A stretch of DNA of 64,000 nt from Arachnopeziza araneosa. Its lineage: Eukaryota; Ascomycota; Leotiomycetes; Helotiales; Arachnopezizaceae. Position numbers and translations under genes: made by a program. Positions 12,009-21,819 of the stretch are shown piece by piece; position 1 is the first letter of the stretch; the number at the start of each line of letters is the position of its first letter. The DNA lies in the NCBI GenBank assembly GCA_003988855.1, contig QYAI01000028.1, positions 1-64,000 on the forward strand, read 5' to 3'. The notes under the pieces are model-generated. The model was given only the letters and a program-made list of their open reading frames with translations, was not told the origin of the DNA and searched no databases.

Positions 12009-13267
12009 TCACAAAGAATTTCTATCATCATCTATACGACCGCTTTTCCAAGATTCAGCACTTCCAAACCCCTTCTCGCTTAATGATTCTCGGCTCTCCT
12101 CATAGTCCACCTGATACTCGGTCGTCATAATAATTTCGTCCTTGCCGGACTTGATCTGATCCTCGCTCTCCAATGTATTCTTCGTCATGAAATCCGTACT
12201 TCCGGGTGCCATGCTGTATATCCGAACCTTTCTAAACTTGGCTCGGTCGTCTCTTGATGTAGTCTCGTGAATGTATCCAGTTGCTTTTGTGCTGTTATCT
12301 TCCTTGCCCATTACCATGTGTATGATTCGGACGAGAACAGGACGAATGGTGGGGATACAGCTAGCGATAAATACGACCCAAAGATTGGTACTACATATTT
12401 TAGCTAGGTACACGAGAGTTATTGAATGCCTACCTTGCCCAGATGTCCAAATAACCTTGGTGGAACGTGGTATCCTGCATTGCCTTGACTGTACCGATCT
12501 GCACAGTCTTGACCACGGCCGTTACAGCAGCACTACGAGCATCAGTAAATATTTATCAATAATTTGGACATACTTACACGATGCCGAACCCAAAAAGGAC
12601 AATCAAACCAAGCTTGACATGGCGCTTTACCTGCAGGTGCCAAAGCAGGATGGCAGGATACAATGCAAGTGCAGTATCCAGTGTTGCGCCGAAAATTCCT
12701 TGAAAATATGCATAGTTCGTGTACGTCTTCGTACCATAACACACTCCTGTACTACTGGGGTTCCAGATTTTACTTATAGGGGCACATTGCGCCCAGAGTA
12801 GAGGTATGAAGACGAAGCTGACGATGCAGTTGCTGGCCGCGCAGAAGTACAGAATGTGTTTTCCGTTCCGTTTGGTCCCTTCCAATTGGAGGATGAATTG
12901 AATGACGGCCATCTTACCGAAAGTGATGGCGAGGATAGCGAAGGTTGTGAAGATAAATTGGTAGAGCTGGGATTGAGGATCAGGATTCGACGAAGGAGTC
13001 TTGGGAGAGAAATGAGAGCCAATTCCATAGTTTACAGCGACGGTGAGGAAGACAGATGAGAAAATCGCACATATCTGGAACATTAGCGACTAGCTGAAGG
13101 GAGGAGGACATACTGACAAAAGAGGCACACCCCCACCAAAAATCGGGGTTCCAGCGCCGGATGATGAAGCCATTAGTATATATACGCAGCGCCATCAAGA
13201 CGGTTCCAGCTGCAAACTCTGACCATGTTACCACAAGCGTGGTGGGGCCCAGCCCCGAAATCACCAT
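12009..13267 (-). CDS. 7-TM rhodopsin/PTH11-like integral membrane protein
   Basis: Fungal membrane protein of the large family annotated as rhodopsin-domain or PTH11-like GPCR-related proteins; signalling is suspected for some members, the ligand here is unknown. Exons 13267-13118, 13074-12578, 12532-12434 and 12390-12009 give 375 aa; the introns are 43, 45 and 43 nt. Hydrophobic segments run from the N-terminus (VVTWSEFAAGTVLMALRIYT) to a last segment with the family-typical ASCIPTIRPVL. A soluble, charged C-terminal tail of about 120 residues, rich in Ser, Glu and Asp, follows. Conserved landmarks include LLWAQCAP and KIWNP followed by a Cys, and NYAYFQGIFGATLDTALALYP. The first donor, GTCAGT, is weak but is the only one that keeps phase. 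Confidence 0.82.
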
Positions 13268-14897
13268 GATGAAAAGAATGTACGGACTGAGAAAGAAAAC
13301 CAGATACTCAGCTTGGCAGAGACCGAGCGGCGGCAGTGTTTACCTTTCAAGTACTTATGAGCCCCTTTCACACGAAAACCGTAGGGATGCTGCTATTGAA
13401 ACCTTCTGGAATACTGCAGGATTTAACCTCCAGGGACAACAGGCAGAAGCTTTCGTCTCTTCCCAAAGGAGGGGGCCTCGTCTGATACCGTGGATGATCA
13501 TGCTTGGCAGGGATCATTTACAGTAGATGGCAGGCGATTGTCGTCTTATCTAATCAATGCGATGTCCCGATGAGCATGAGTCGCGATCAATCAGCATGCG
13601 ATATGATCCAATCGCCTCTAAGAGAAATGTCAAACGCACCCGAGGTCCATCCCGGTGAATCTAGTTTGCCTTTTTGTGGTATCGCTTATTGTGACGGTTG
13701 GCGTTGCAGCTTTTGCTTCTCTGGAAACAACACCATGTTTAAGACCAGAAAGGGATTTTCAGTGCCGGCCATAAATCCTACGCAATCTCGTTATGATGCA
13801 TACATGTGGAACACGTGACTGTCAAGACGAGGGAAGCATTGGGAATGGCTCCCTACGAAACATTGTCGAAACAGACCCTGTCATAACCAGAGCAAGTATA
13901 TGGATAGCAACAGCGGGCAATCATAGAAGGTACCATTTCTTATCCTACAAAGGCAGCTTGATTTGTACAATTGGTACCTAGGTACGGAGCAGATAATTGC
14001 GTAGTCCCTTGCAAACACGATTCTCACATTGGATTTTACGCTCCAAGGGGCATAGAACTCCCTACTGAATCTCGCGAATCTTGGCCCTGATCCAAGGGCT
14101 TACGAGCTGTTTATCCACACCAACGAGGGTAGTTGGTTGCCAGATTCTTTTTGGTGGATGACCGCTTCCGTCCGAGAAAGCCCAGTCATCTCCTCCCGGA
14201 CTTGGCCGTGTACAAACTTTTGTATAAATAGATTCATTTCTGATATGAATTCGGGCGCATTAACATGCATCCGGCGGTCAGGATCAATGCAAGCGAGTTT
14301 TCATAGATGACCATGGGACGACACTCGGTTTTGTTCAGCATTGTTTGCGCATTGATAGCGTCCACAATTATACTGTACATAGCTTCTTTTTAGACCTAGC
14401 TTTCCGCACACCTTGTGAAGGCCAGGTACGTTGGTTCAGACCCCGTGAAAATACTCGCACCCATAAGCCCAAAGCTGGAACGGTCCGCATAACTCCAAAC
14501 TTTGAACTCCTGGAGGCCATTCCAGAGCCCTAGGATAATTAATCCATCAACGTCTGGGAGGGTTGATCGAAGACTTGCGAGAGCCAAAACATGATCCCTA
14601 CACTACCCAAAGTTGGGTGCCCATTTCGGCTCCTCCAGTAGTGGTAACCCGGGAATATGCTGCTACCAAAACAGAGACGCACTCCGGATAAACGGAAAAA
14701 ATAACAAGCGAACTACAGGGAAGATGTTGACATCACAACTCAGTAGATGGATAACGTGTCTCCATATTCCTAGGGATAAAGAAGGCCAAGAGGTGTAGTC
14801 ACGTGGTCTGTCATGTCATACTTTTTTTTGGTTGCATATCTCAATCGACTATTCCTTCAGATTTATAGTAGAATAACTTTTATACTAGTTTTCTACC
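13268..14897. other. 1.6-kb gene-poor interval
   Basis: No gene was recognised. Short frames on both strands (for example 13504-13818 plus, 14396-14587 minus) lack motifs and plausible introns. The segment 13973-13987 carries GGTACCTAGGTA, a motif that recurs at about 25050 and 38150. The left end should contain the promoter of the membrane-protein gene. Confidence 0.4.
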
Positions 14898-15675
14898 CTA
14901 TCGACCAGCAGCAACCACAGCCTCCTTGTCAGCAGCCAGCACCCTCTGTATGGCTGGGCGATTCACACAGCGGTCCCACCACGCACTGACAGCTTGGCGA
15001 CTGACGATGATCTCTCTATACCCGCAGGCGAAAAGTCTTTGGATCAGCGGAATATAGTAGATATCCACGAGCGTGAAGTCATTTCCAGCCATGTAGTCTC
15101 TATCGTGTAAGAGACCTTCTGCCACGTCGAAAAACATGTTCACCGACCGCAGTGCATCCGAGACAACGGCGTCATCGGGAGGCAGCCCCATGAATCTTTT
15201 GGCGAACTTCTCGAACGCAATTCGACCGGCAGGCTCTGCGAAGTAGAGGATTTCTGCGCTCTGCGCCTGGTCGAACAGCGCCACAGCTTCGACGTCGGAG
15301 GCGGGGGGTAGAAGTGGAAAGGAGTACTTTTTCGAGAGGTATTTGCAGATTGCACGACTCTCGTAGAGAGTAAAACCATCGGCAGTAGTGATTACGGGTA
15401 TCTTACCCCACGGGTGACGTTTCTTGTGCTCTGTGGACTGAGTGCAACAGCGTTAGCTCCCACAAAAATAGGAGAAATGGGTCACCAACCTTTTGCTCCC
15501 CTTTTTGAAGGTTGAGAAGCACGAGTTCGTAGTCCGTAAAGCCACCTTCGGCGAGAGTCAGGCGGACACGATCTGTGTTGGTCGAACCGCGAGAGCCATA
15601 CAGGGTGAAAGCTGGCGTTTTGGAGCTGGACAGGACTTTGGAGGCGAATCCGGAGCTCTTCGTGAGCTTCGACAT
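14898..15675 (-). CDS. Glutathione S-transferase
   Basis: Conjugates glutathione to electrophiles; cytosolic detoxification enzyme. Exons 15675-15490 and 15437-14898 (52-nt GTTGGT...CAG intron with GCTAAC branch) give 241 aa. The N-terminal thioredoxin-like half has FTLYGSRGSTNTDRVRLTL, where the Ser-Thr-Asn stretch is the likely glutathione-activating site, then GKIPVI (cis-Pro loop) and LYESRAI (glutathione gamma-glutamyl contact). The helical C-terminal half has FTLVDIYYIPLI, the usual N-capping box region. An in-frame ATG lies 13 codons upstream (15714), but a TATATA element sits at 15717-15724, only a few bases before it. Transcription would then begin downstream, so the inner ATG (CACACAATG) is preferred. 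Confidence 0.9.
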
Positions 15676-16028
15676 TGTGTGAGGACTCCGTTCCAGAGAA
15701 ATGGGGCCAGCCACTGGATATATAAGTCGAAGACATCTCGACGCAAGCAGGAGCTAGCGACCTGGGTGTCTGCACTTCGATTGAGGCACTCGAGAGCCGT
15801 GGTTGGTGGGTTCGCTTTCGCTACCTAATCGAGCTAGCGCCGACCGACGGCCGCTCCTCGCCTCTCAACTATTTTAGAGCCAAGTCCAACTCGCATTCCT
15901 CAATATCTCTTGTTGCATCATTTCATTCGTCTGCTCGGATTTCTTACTCGTTAAGAAATCTTCCTCCTCCTCCTCCCGTCGGAAGGGTGTTGCACAACAA
16001 GCGTGAATGTCTTGACCCCCGCCCAACG
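15676..16028. promoter_or_regulatory. Divergent promoter, GST / Zn2Cys6 regulator
   Basis: A 353-bp region between the GST start (minus) and the regulator start (plus). A TATA-like TTATATATCC (minus strand, about 15717-15726) serves the GST side. The regulator side has CT-rich leader sequence (15900-15980). Co-regulation of the pair is inferred from the head-to-head layout only. Confidence 0.5.
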
Positions 16029-17369
16029 ATGGCCGGAAGCGTCATCGCCCGCAAACGGAACATTGCAGGTAGAACCAAGGTGAAAACCGGTTGTACAACC
16101 TGCAGGTGAGTTATAGACCGTAGATTTAGATGGGGAGTCAGCTCATTCAGTAATAGAATTAGAAAGGTCAAATGCGACGAGCAGAAGCCGTTTTGCCAAA
16201 AATGTCTCAACACTGGTCGTACTTGCGACGGCTACGAGTCCCCTTTTAAATATTTCACCAGTCAACCCATCAACAGCGCCCATGCTGGCGGCATCAGATT
16301 AAACGTTGGTTTACAAACCATTCGGCCTACTTTCAATGAGATCTCCCCTCCAACCATCGACCTTCTCAATCGTTACTTCTCAACCAAAACCATGTTCGAC
16401 GTGAAGCTGGGCTGTGACGAAGAAGCCAGGCAAATCCTCCGAGCCAGCTTGATTGATCCGCCAATACTACACGCAGTATTGTCTCTCAGAGCTCTTCGGG
16501 AAGATCTCGAGACGTCCGGAGACGGTCCAGCGTCTGTCGTGCAGCAGACCCCGGGCCATCACTATGGCCTCCAGCAATACAATATGGCTTTGGGGGGTCT
16601 TGCGTCTAACTTGTCCTCTCCGAGCTCTAACATGTTGAAGTCGGCATTACTTTGCTGTCAGGTCTTCATCAGCATTGAACAAGTGCGGAAGAATTACGCT
16701 GCTATGACCCAGCATATCATTCGAGGACTCAGGATCTTGCACGAGTACCGAGCAAGGCCAACTGTTGTCGCCGCGAACGAATTGGTGCCAGCACACCATG
16801 ATCAACTACCCTTCCTGGATATTTTCATTATTAAGCTGTTTGCTGCACCATGTAACTTTGCAGATCCTCCAGCAACAGCCGACGTAAGCGGAACGACATT
16901 ATCTTTGCCTTTGATCTCGCCTTGTCAACAGCCTGTTTCATCTCGCACTCTTCGCACGATTGCACCCGACATGCGGACAGAGCTTACAAGGATCGCTGCG
17001 ACGACACTTGAATTCCTCGACAAAGTGTCGCAAGTTGAATCGGTGGAAATCGCTCTTCGACTACTATCCGAGAAAGCAGCTCTGCTGAACTTCTTAGAAA
17101 CCTGGCTCATTGACCTTGAACGCGTTCAGACCGCGATCGAATCTCCTGGCCCTGAACCTATTTCATTGTCTTTCTTGCGCTTCTTCCATCTGATACTGAA
17201 AATCGTTCTCTTGGGAGCACTAGACTCCTCACCAGATCTTGATGCCGAGCTACGGACTGAGAACGACCGATTGCAGGGCATAGCCAACAAGCTGGGTGAA
17301 AGAGTTAAGGATTATATAACGTGCAGTGGGACTAGCAGTGGTCGAGAGGAGCGCTTCACAGTGCGCTGA
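16029..17369 (+). CDS. Zn2Cys6 fungal transcription factor
   Basis: DNA-binding regulator with a fungal binuclear zinc cluster. Exons 16029-16105 and 16157-17369 (51-nt GTGAGT...TAG intron) give 429 aa. The cluster is C22-x2-C25-x6-C32-x6-C39-x2-C42-x6-C49, with the basic stretch RIRKVK between the second and third Cys. The intron interrupts the cluster just after C25, a common place in this family. The rest resembles the short fungal-specific regulatory domain (Fungal_trans_2 type): a TIDLLNRYF block, then helices with LKSALLCCQVFISIEQ. It is divergent from the GST and upstream of an NAD(P)-binding gene, so it may control either; that is inference. Confidence 0.9.
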
Positions 17370-17781
17370 TATTTATGGCAAAGTGACGTAATTTTTCCTA
17401 GCCACGCATCCGATTGTTGTCTTTTCACAACCGATGGAATCCGCGAAATCCATTGCTAGAAAGTCAAGCAGGAGAAAGCCGGTGGCACTATCAAATGTGT
17501 CTAGTGCAGTTCAGGTTAGAAAGAGATGAAGCGAGACGGTTGGTGTGCGTGCGTAAGATTGTATGCGGGTTCCAATTGCAGTATACAAACCGAACAGACC
17601 AATTAGCGGCTGACTTTGTCTCTGGACTGCCCTCACCGACCATGGTTGCCTGCTCTGGAAGACTAGTCATCTTTATATAAATCGATTCGCAACCCCGTGG
17701 CCTTTTTGTAACTAAGCCTCTTCGTCTTCCCAAAAGCTCAAGCAGACGAGTATTCAACGGCACCTCTCATTATCGAAAGCT
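17370..17781. promoter_or_regulatory. Upstream region of the NAD(P)-binding gene
   Basis: A TATA-like TTTATATAAATC at about 17671-17682 lies 100 bp before the ATG at 17782. An 88-codon plus-strand frame (17414-17680) has no motif and is taken as chance. Confidence 0.4.
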
Positions 17782-18468
17782 ATGCATTTCCTCCTCCTCG
17801 GCGCCAGTGGACGGACGGGCCAGCACGTCGTATCTGAGTTACTCTCTCAAGGTCACACAGCGGTAGCCCTCGTGCGTAGCTCTGGCAGCCTCACCCCTCG
17901 CCCTGGCCTTACCATCGTTACTGGCTCGCCGTTATCGAAATCTGACATACGCAGCGCTCTTCTCGCGGCGCCTCCTCTGTCACCTTCTGCAGCGATCATT
18001 ACATTGAACACAGTCCGCAAGTCCGACAGCCCTTTCGCGGCTCAGATCTCACCCCCTCGCTTCCTGGCCGACTCGTGCGCCAATGTTTGCGATGTCCTGG
18101 AGCATGCCGGCTGTTCTCGCGTTGTAGTGATGTCAACAGCAGGTGTCGGGGATTCATGGGGTAACCTACCGTGCTTGAGCAAGGTATTCTTGGGGTGGAC
18201 CAACGTCAAGTACGCGCTCGAGGATCACGGCCTCGTAGACAAGGAGATTCGGCTGACGAAGATGGATTGGACTCTTGTGAGAGCTGTGAGACTGCAATTC
18301 GACGATCAGAAGCCGGCCGACACAAAGACGGAGATTAAAACGCTAGGCAGTAATGGCGATGGAATGAGCTTGACCGACAGCGTGAGTGTTACTAGTGTGG
18401 CGAGCTTCCTGGTCAAAGTTGCGGTCGAAGGACTCTTTATCCGAAGTGCAGTGGTTGTGGCCAGTTGA
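17782..18468 (+). CDS. NAD(P)-binding Rossmann protein (NmrA/atypical SDR type)
   Basis: A 228-aa single-exon protein with an N-terminal dinucleotide-binding fold. GASGRTGQH (residues 8-16) follows a first beta strand MHFLLL, the pattern of atypical short-chain reductases (NAD(P)H-binding, NmrA-like). A mid-protein RVVVMSTAGVGDSWG matches the strand and active-site region of this group, and WTLVRAVRL matches the later W-T-h-h-R block. No catalytic YxxxK is obvious, so it may be a redox sensor or a reductase of unknown substrate. It lies downstream of the Zn2Cys6 gene, same strand. Confidence 0.83.
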   Translation: MHFLLLGASGRTGQHVVSELLSQGHTAVALVRSSGSLTPRPGLTIVTGSPLSKSDIRSALLAAPPLSPSAAIITLNTVRKSDSPFAAQISPPRFLADSCANVCDVLEHAGCSRVVVMSTAGVGDSWGNLPCLSKVFLGWTNVKYALEDHGLVDKEIRLTKMDWTLVRAVRLQFDDQKPADTKTEIKTLGSNGDGMSLTDSVSVTSVASFLVKVAVEGLFIRSAVVVAS

Positions 18469-18935
18469 CCGGGGCGAGGAGTGATATCGCTCTACCATGA
18501 AGGAAGACTTCCTGAACGAATATTTTTGGATTCATCTGCGCATTGCTAGCTACCCTAGACTATCCGTAATCCTCAAATGTGAACATGTCTTTAAAGTGGC
18601 ATATGAAACCTCTGCGAGGGATATTTCAAAATAACTCATATCAAAATTGAAGACCGAGCGTAAAATGATATATCTTTATGTCTCATAGTCGTGAGAGATG
18701 TCCACAAGAGCTTTTCACACACACACACAGAGCATAATTAGCCAAATTTACTCCCGATTTACGACCGTATTAATCCAAAATTGTCATATTTAAAAATATC
18801 TTCCTACATGAGACTCTCAGCGGTAACGTGAATATTCTCCAGTGATTCTTTCAACATTATTTCCCCGAAATTTCCTTTTCTTTATTCTAGCTTCAACCTC
18901 TTCACTTTCAACAGCCCAACTCATCCAACTCTCCC
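18469..18935. other. AT-rich intergenic DNA
   Basis: Contains a short CA repeat (about 18717-18729). No gene was recognised. Confidence 0.4.
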
Positions 18936-19331
18936 GACATCATCTTCGCCTCTACTCACCACCACCTGGAGCTCCCCTGCCAGAAATCGCAAACAGCCGC
19001 CGTCGTTGCAGGCCATCTTGAATCTCTGGGCTATCAGGTACAGAGAAACATTGGAGGCCGGCATCTTGGCCAACGGGAAAGGGAAACGGTACTCCTTCGC
19101 TCAAAATTGGACGCCTTGCCGACCGAAGAGAATATGGGGCTTCCATATGCGAGAAAAGTAGAGCAGGTAGATGCGGACGGCTGCACCAAGCAGGTCATGC
19201 ATGCTTGCGGCCACGACATGCACATGGCCAGCCTATTGGGTGACGCAGACCTGCTGCAGAAAATGAGAGATACGTGGTCCAGCACGCTTGTCTGCGTCTT
19301 CCAATCAAATGAGGAGCCAAATCGGATGTGA
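18936..19331 (+). pseudogene. 5' fragment of an M20 amidohydrolase/peptidase
   Basis: An open stretch matches the N-terminal third of M20 metallopeptidases/amidohydrolases: LELPCQKSQTAAVVAGHLES (usual HPELSxxE-TA), GYQVQRNIGG, VLLRSKLDALPTEE (usual LLRADMDALP-E) and the metal-binding MHACGHDMHMASLLG, then WSSTLVCVFQSNEEP. The frame stops right after the position where QPAEE-GGA normally follows, and the remaining roughly 300 residues are absent downstream. There is no convincing start codon, and the first metal-site Asp of the ADMD block is changed in context. A truncated relic; most normal members are about 400 aa. Confidence 0.72.
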
Positions 19332-20152
19332 CATTGATGATTTTGCCAAACTTGCTCTTTTCAGCGCAAGTTTCATATTATGTGCTGTTAAATAGAATAA
19401 GCAAAAAGTTAGCTAGCTTAACTCTCACTACATAGAAGATTAGAAAATTAAATAACGTTACCTTTGATAAACAGTATAATTGTTAAGACGTGTTTAAAGG
19501 CTTGGTCGCCTTTTATACACAACCTGACCTTACAAATCTCAAATTCAGCTACTATCACGACCTCGAGGTGTTGAACGAAGCATTCAACTTTCAAGATCGA
19601 GGCGCTATGCGAAACGCTATCTGGTCTACTTCATCCCCTATAAAACCCCCTGTAAGAGTCCTACACGGCTCGAATTCAGATATACGAAGTGTGTAACGCT
19701 GATAATTATTTGTTCATCTTGAGTTTCATGAAACACATGGATATTTTTATGTCATGCAGTGGAAAATGGCCTGAGAGAGTTACACAAAAAAGGTCAATAA
19801 ATAGAACATTGACAGTGATTGGGAAGCACAACTTGATGAAATATAAGCTCTATAGTACCAAGTAGACGACCGAGCAGCGAGCTCCAAAAACGGTGATTTG
19901 GAGCTCGGTCGTAGGATTCTCAATTTGCAGGCCAGGATCAGCTAGCGAATCAACCCTCGCAAGTCCGGTGGAACCCTACGTAAATACAATTTGTACGAAG
20001 AGGAGCAGGGCAATTTATTTAATTTATCCAAATTTCTCCGATGACTGAGATGTGAACTATTTAAACATTACAACCTTCGTGTTTCCGAGTATCGAGTTGT
20101 CCACGATTGTATTGTAGGATTTCCTCACCACAGACAATTTTATGATCAGAAA
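19332..20152. other. Intergenic DNA with an imperfect hairpin
   Basis: AT-rich; the only structure noticed is the inverted repeat at 19866-19912. A 68-codon plus-strand frame (19490-19696) has no motif. Confidence 0.4.
19866..19912. repeat. Imperfect inverted repeat (hairpin)
   Basis: The right arm TTTGGAGCTCGGTCGT (19897-19912) is the reverse complement of the left arm ACGACCGAGC...TCCAAA, with a 7-nt insertion (AGCGAGC) in the left arm and a short loop. It could be a transcript hairpin or an old transposon end; function is unknown. Confidence 0.6.
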
Positions 20153-20834
20153 ATGCGCTCACTCATTTCTACGGTGCTCCTCGCCATCACGGCATTATCT
20201 CTTTCAGTCGAGGGACAACAAGGTGTATACAACACCACGAATTGTTTGGCGCCTAGCGGCGTGATTTCCTGGGCCGTGGAACAACCCCGCTATTCCAACG
20301 CAACAAGATCGATTCAGATTGTTGGGCCGCCCGTAGGAAGGATTTTGGAAATGTTAATAAAAAACAATGACGGCGCTTTCGAAGTTCGATGTCCAGGCGA
20401 TCTCATCCAGAATCCATACTCGCCGAAACAAGTCATGCAAGCGAGCTGTTCCACCGACTTTGCCGGGTACAACTTTCCGAACAAAAACACCGTCGGAGAT
20501 GTATGGATGGCTGCAAGTTTTGATGAGAACACCTATAATCTTTTATTCACGCAGACGTGGTGGTGCCAAGATAATGCTACAGCCCCATTGTAATTCCTCC
20601 TCACTCCCGCTTTATCTAATTGACGTGCTTTTTTTATGTGTAAGGGATCTTAGTTTTTGGCTACAGCTGATCTGTTTCTGTAGGTACAATATTACGGCCT
20701 CTGGGTCCGCAATACTATTCTCCGGGTCTGACTGTGGCGTCGCAGCTTGGGGTACTCAATGCGACGCTACAGAAGTCACCATGCCGGGTAGGCTTATCTC
20801 GCGTCAAATTGAAACACAGCCAGCTACGACTTAA
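20153..20834 (+). CDS. Small secreted six-cysteine protein
   Basis: Predicted secreted protein of 195 aa with no recognised domain. Exons 20153-20589 and 20684-20834, joined by a 94-nt GTAATT...TAG intron in phase. Residues 1-21 form a signal peptide (MRSLISTVLLAITALSLSVEG). The mature part has six Cys (31, 80, 99, 138, 163, 172), enough for three disulfides, and four or more N-glycosylation sequons (for example NTTN, NATR, NATA, NITA). Small size, even Cys count and secretion fit the loose profile of fungal effector-like or cell-surface proteins. That is only a profile; no homology is claimed. Confidence 0.72.
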
Positions 20835-21819
20835 GCGTCTTTGATTTCTAATTATATCTTTGTTAAACCCCGAAAAAGACTGGAAGAGAAGATGGAGAGA
20901 GGAGTGGAAGAAAAAGAGGAGTTTTATATAGTCAGTAGATAATAAAAGAGATGGAAGTTGGGGAAGGAGCATATCTCTTTGTGGAAATGCAGAGTCTAAC
21001 TACTGAAAATCAAATTTTGAGAGTTTTGGATGCGAAAGATAGGGAAAGAGCGATTCTATCATTAAACCGTGTCACGAATTGCTATCCTTGTGTCAAAGAT
21101 AAGAACACTTATCGAAAAATAATTCAACCAGAGATGTGGGCCAATCCCAAGAAACAGGTTATTGTATCAAATAGCATAATTGGTAAATCATAGTTCTTAC
21201 TGGACGTATGATTATGGACACAGGGTTGCCATTCCACCTCCTAACTTTGAACTATTGGGCTCTGTGTTTTGATTTGCAGGTATTCTATTTGGCAATATTC
21301 AAAATATTAGATCCAAGTGTGGGCAAAAATGGGAGGCGAAAGCTATCATTCTCAAGATAGACTGAAGCACTTTCACACACCACTCGAATTTACTTATTAA
21401 CAGAGCGGGTTAATGGATTTGTAGCCCGCAATAATCTTTAGAATATCCACCTTTGATCTGAATAGCTCAGTATCCGTACGTTAATCAAAATGGTCAACTT
21501 GATTAAACGAAGAAGTTCCCGGTGTTTGAATGTGTCAAGGTTCAAGTCACTAGGATACGTACATATGAGAAAATATGAGATTCAGAAGGAAAATATCCTA
21601 CCAAAAAATGTACTGAATTTTGAAGATTTAGGGTAAAGGCCATCGCTGATGATAAAACAGAAAAATCGAGTTGCCATGTCAAAAACCAAAAACCCGGAAC
21701 ATTCTAACGAGTATTTTAGCCGTGGTATTGATTTCCACAAAGAATATCTTATGTTTTCTCTGAAATTTTAAAGAGCACCTCCTCACTGAATACTCTTCTC
21801 TCGATATAATGCAAGCCTC
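20835..21819. other. AT-rich intergenic DNA
   Basis: About 1 kb between two convergent genes. An 80-codon plus-strand frame (20951-21193) is AT-driven and has no motif. No gene seen. Confidence 0.4.

Noticed and set aside
11825..12031. 68-codon minus-strand frame downstream of the 7-TM gene
   Set aside because: It overlaps the end of the well-supported membrane-protein gene and has no motif.
12271..12801. 176-codon plus-strand frame
   Set aside because: Antisense to the 7-TM membrane-protein gene, crossing its introns.
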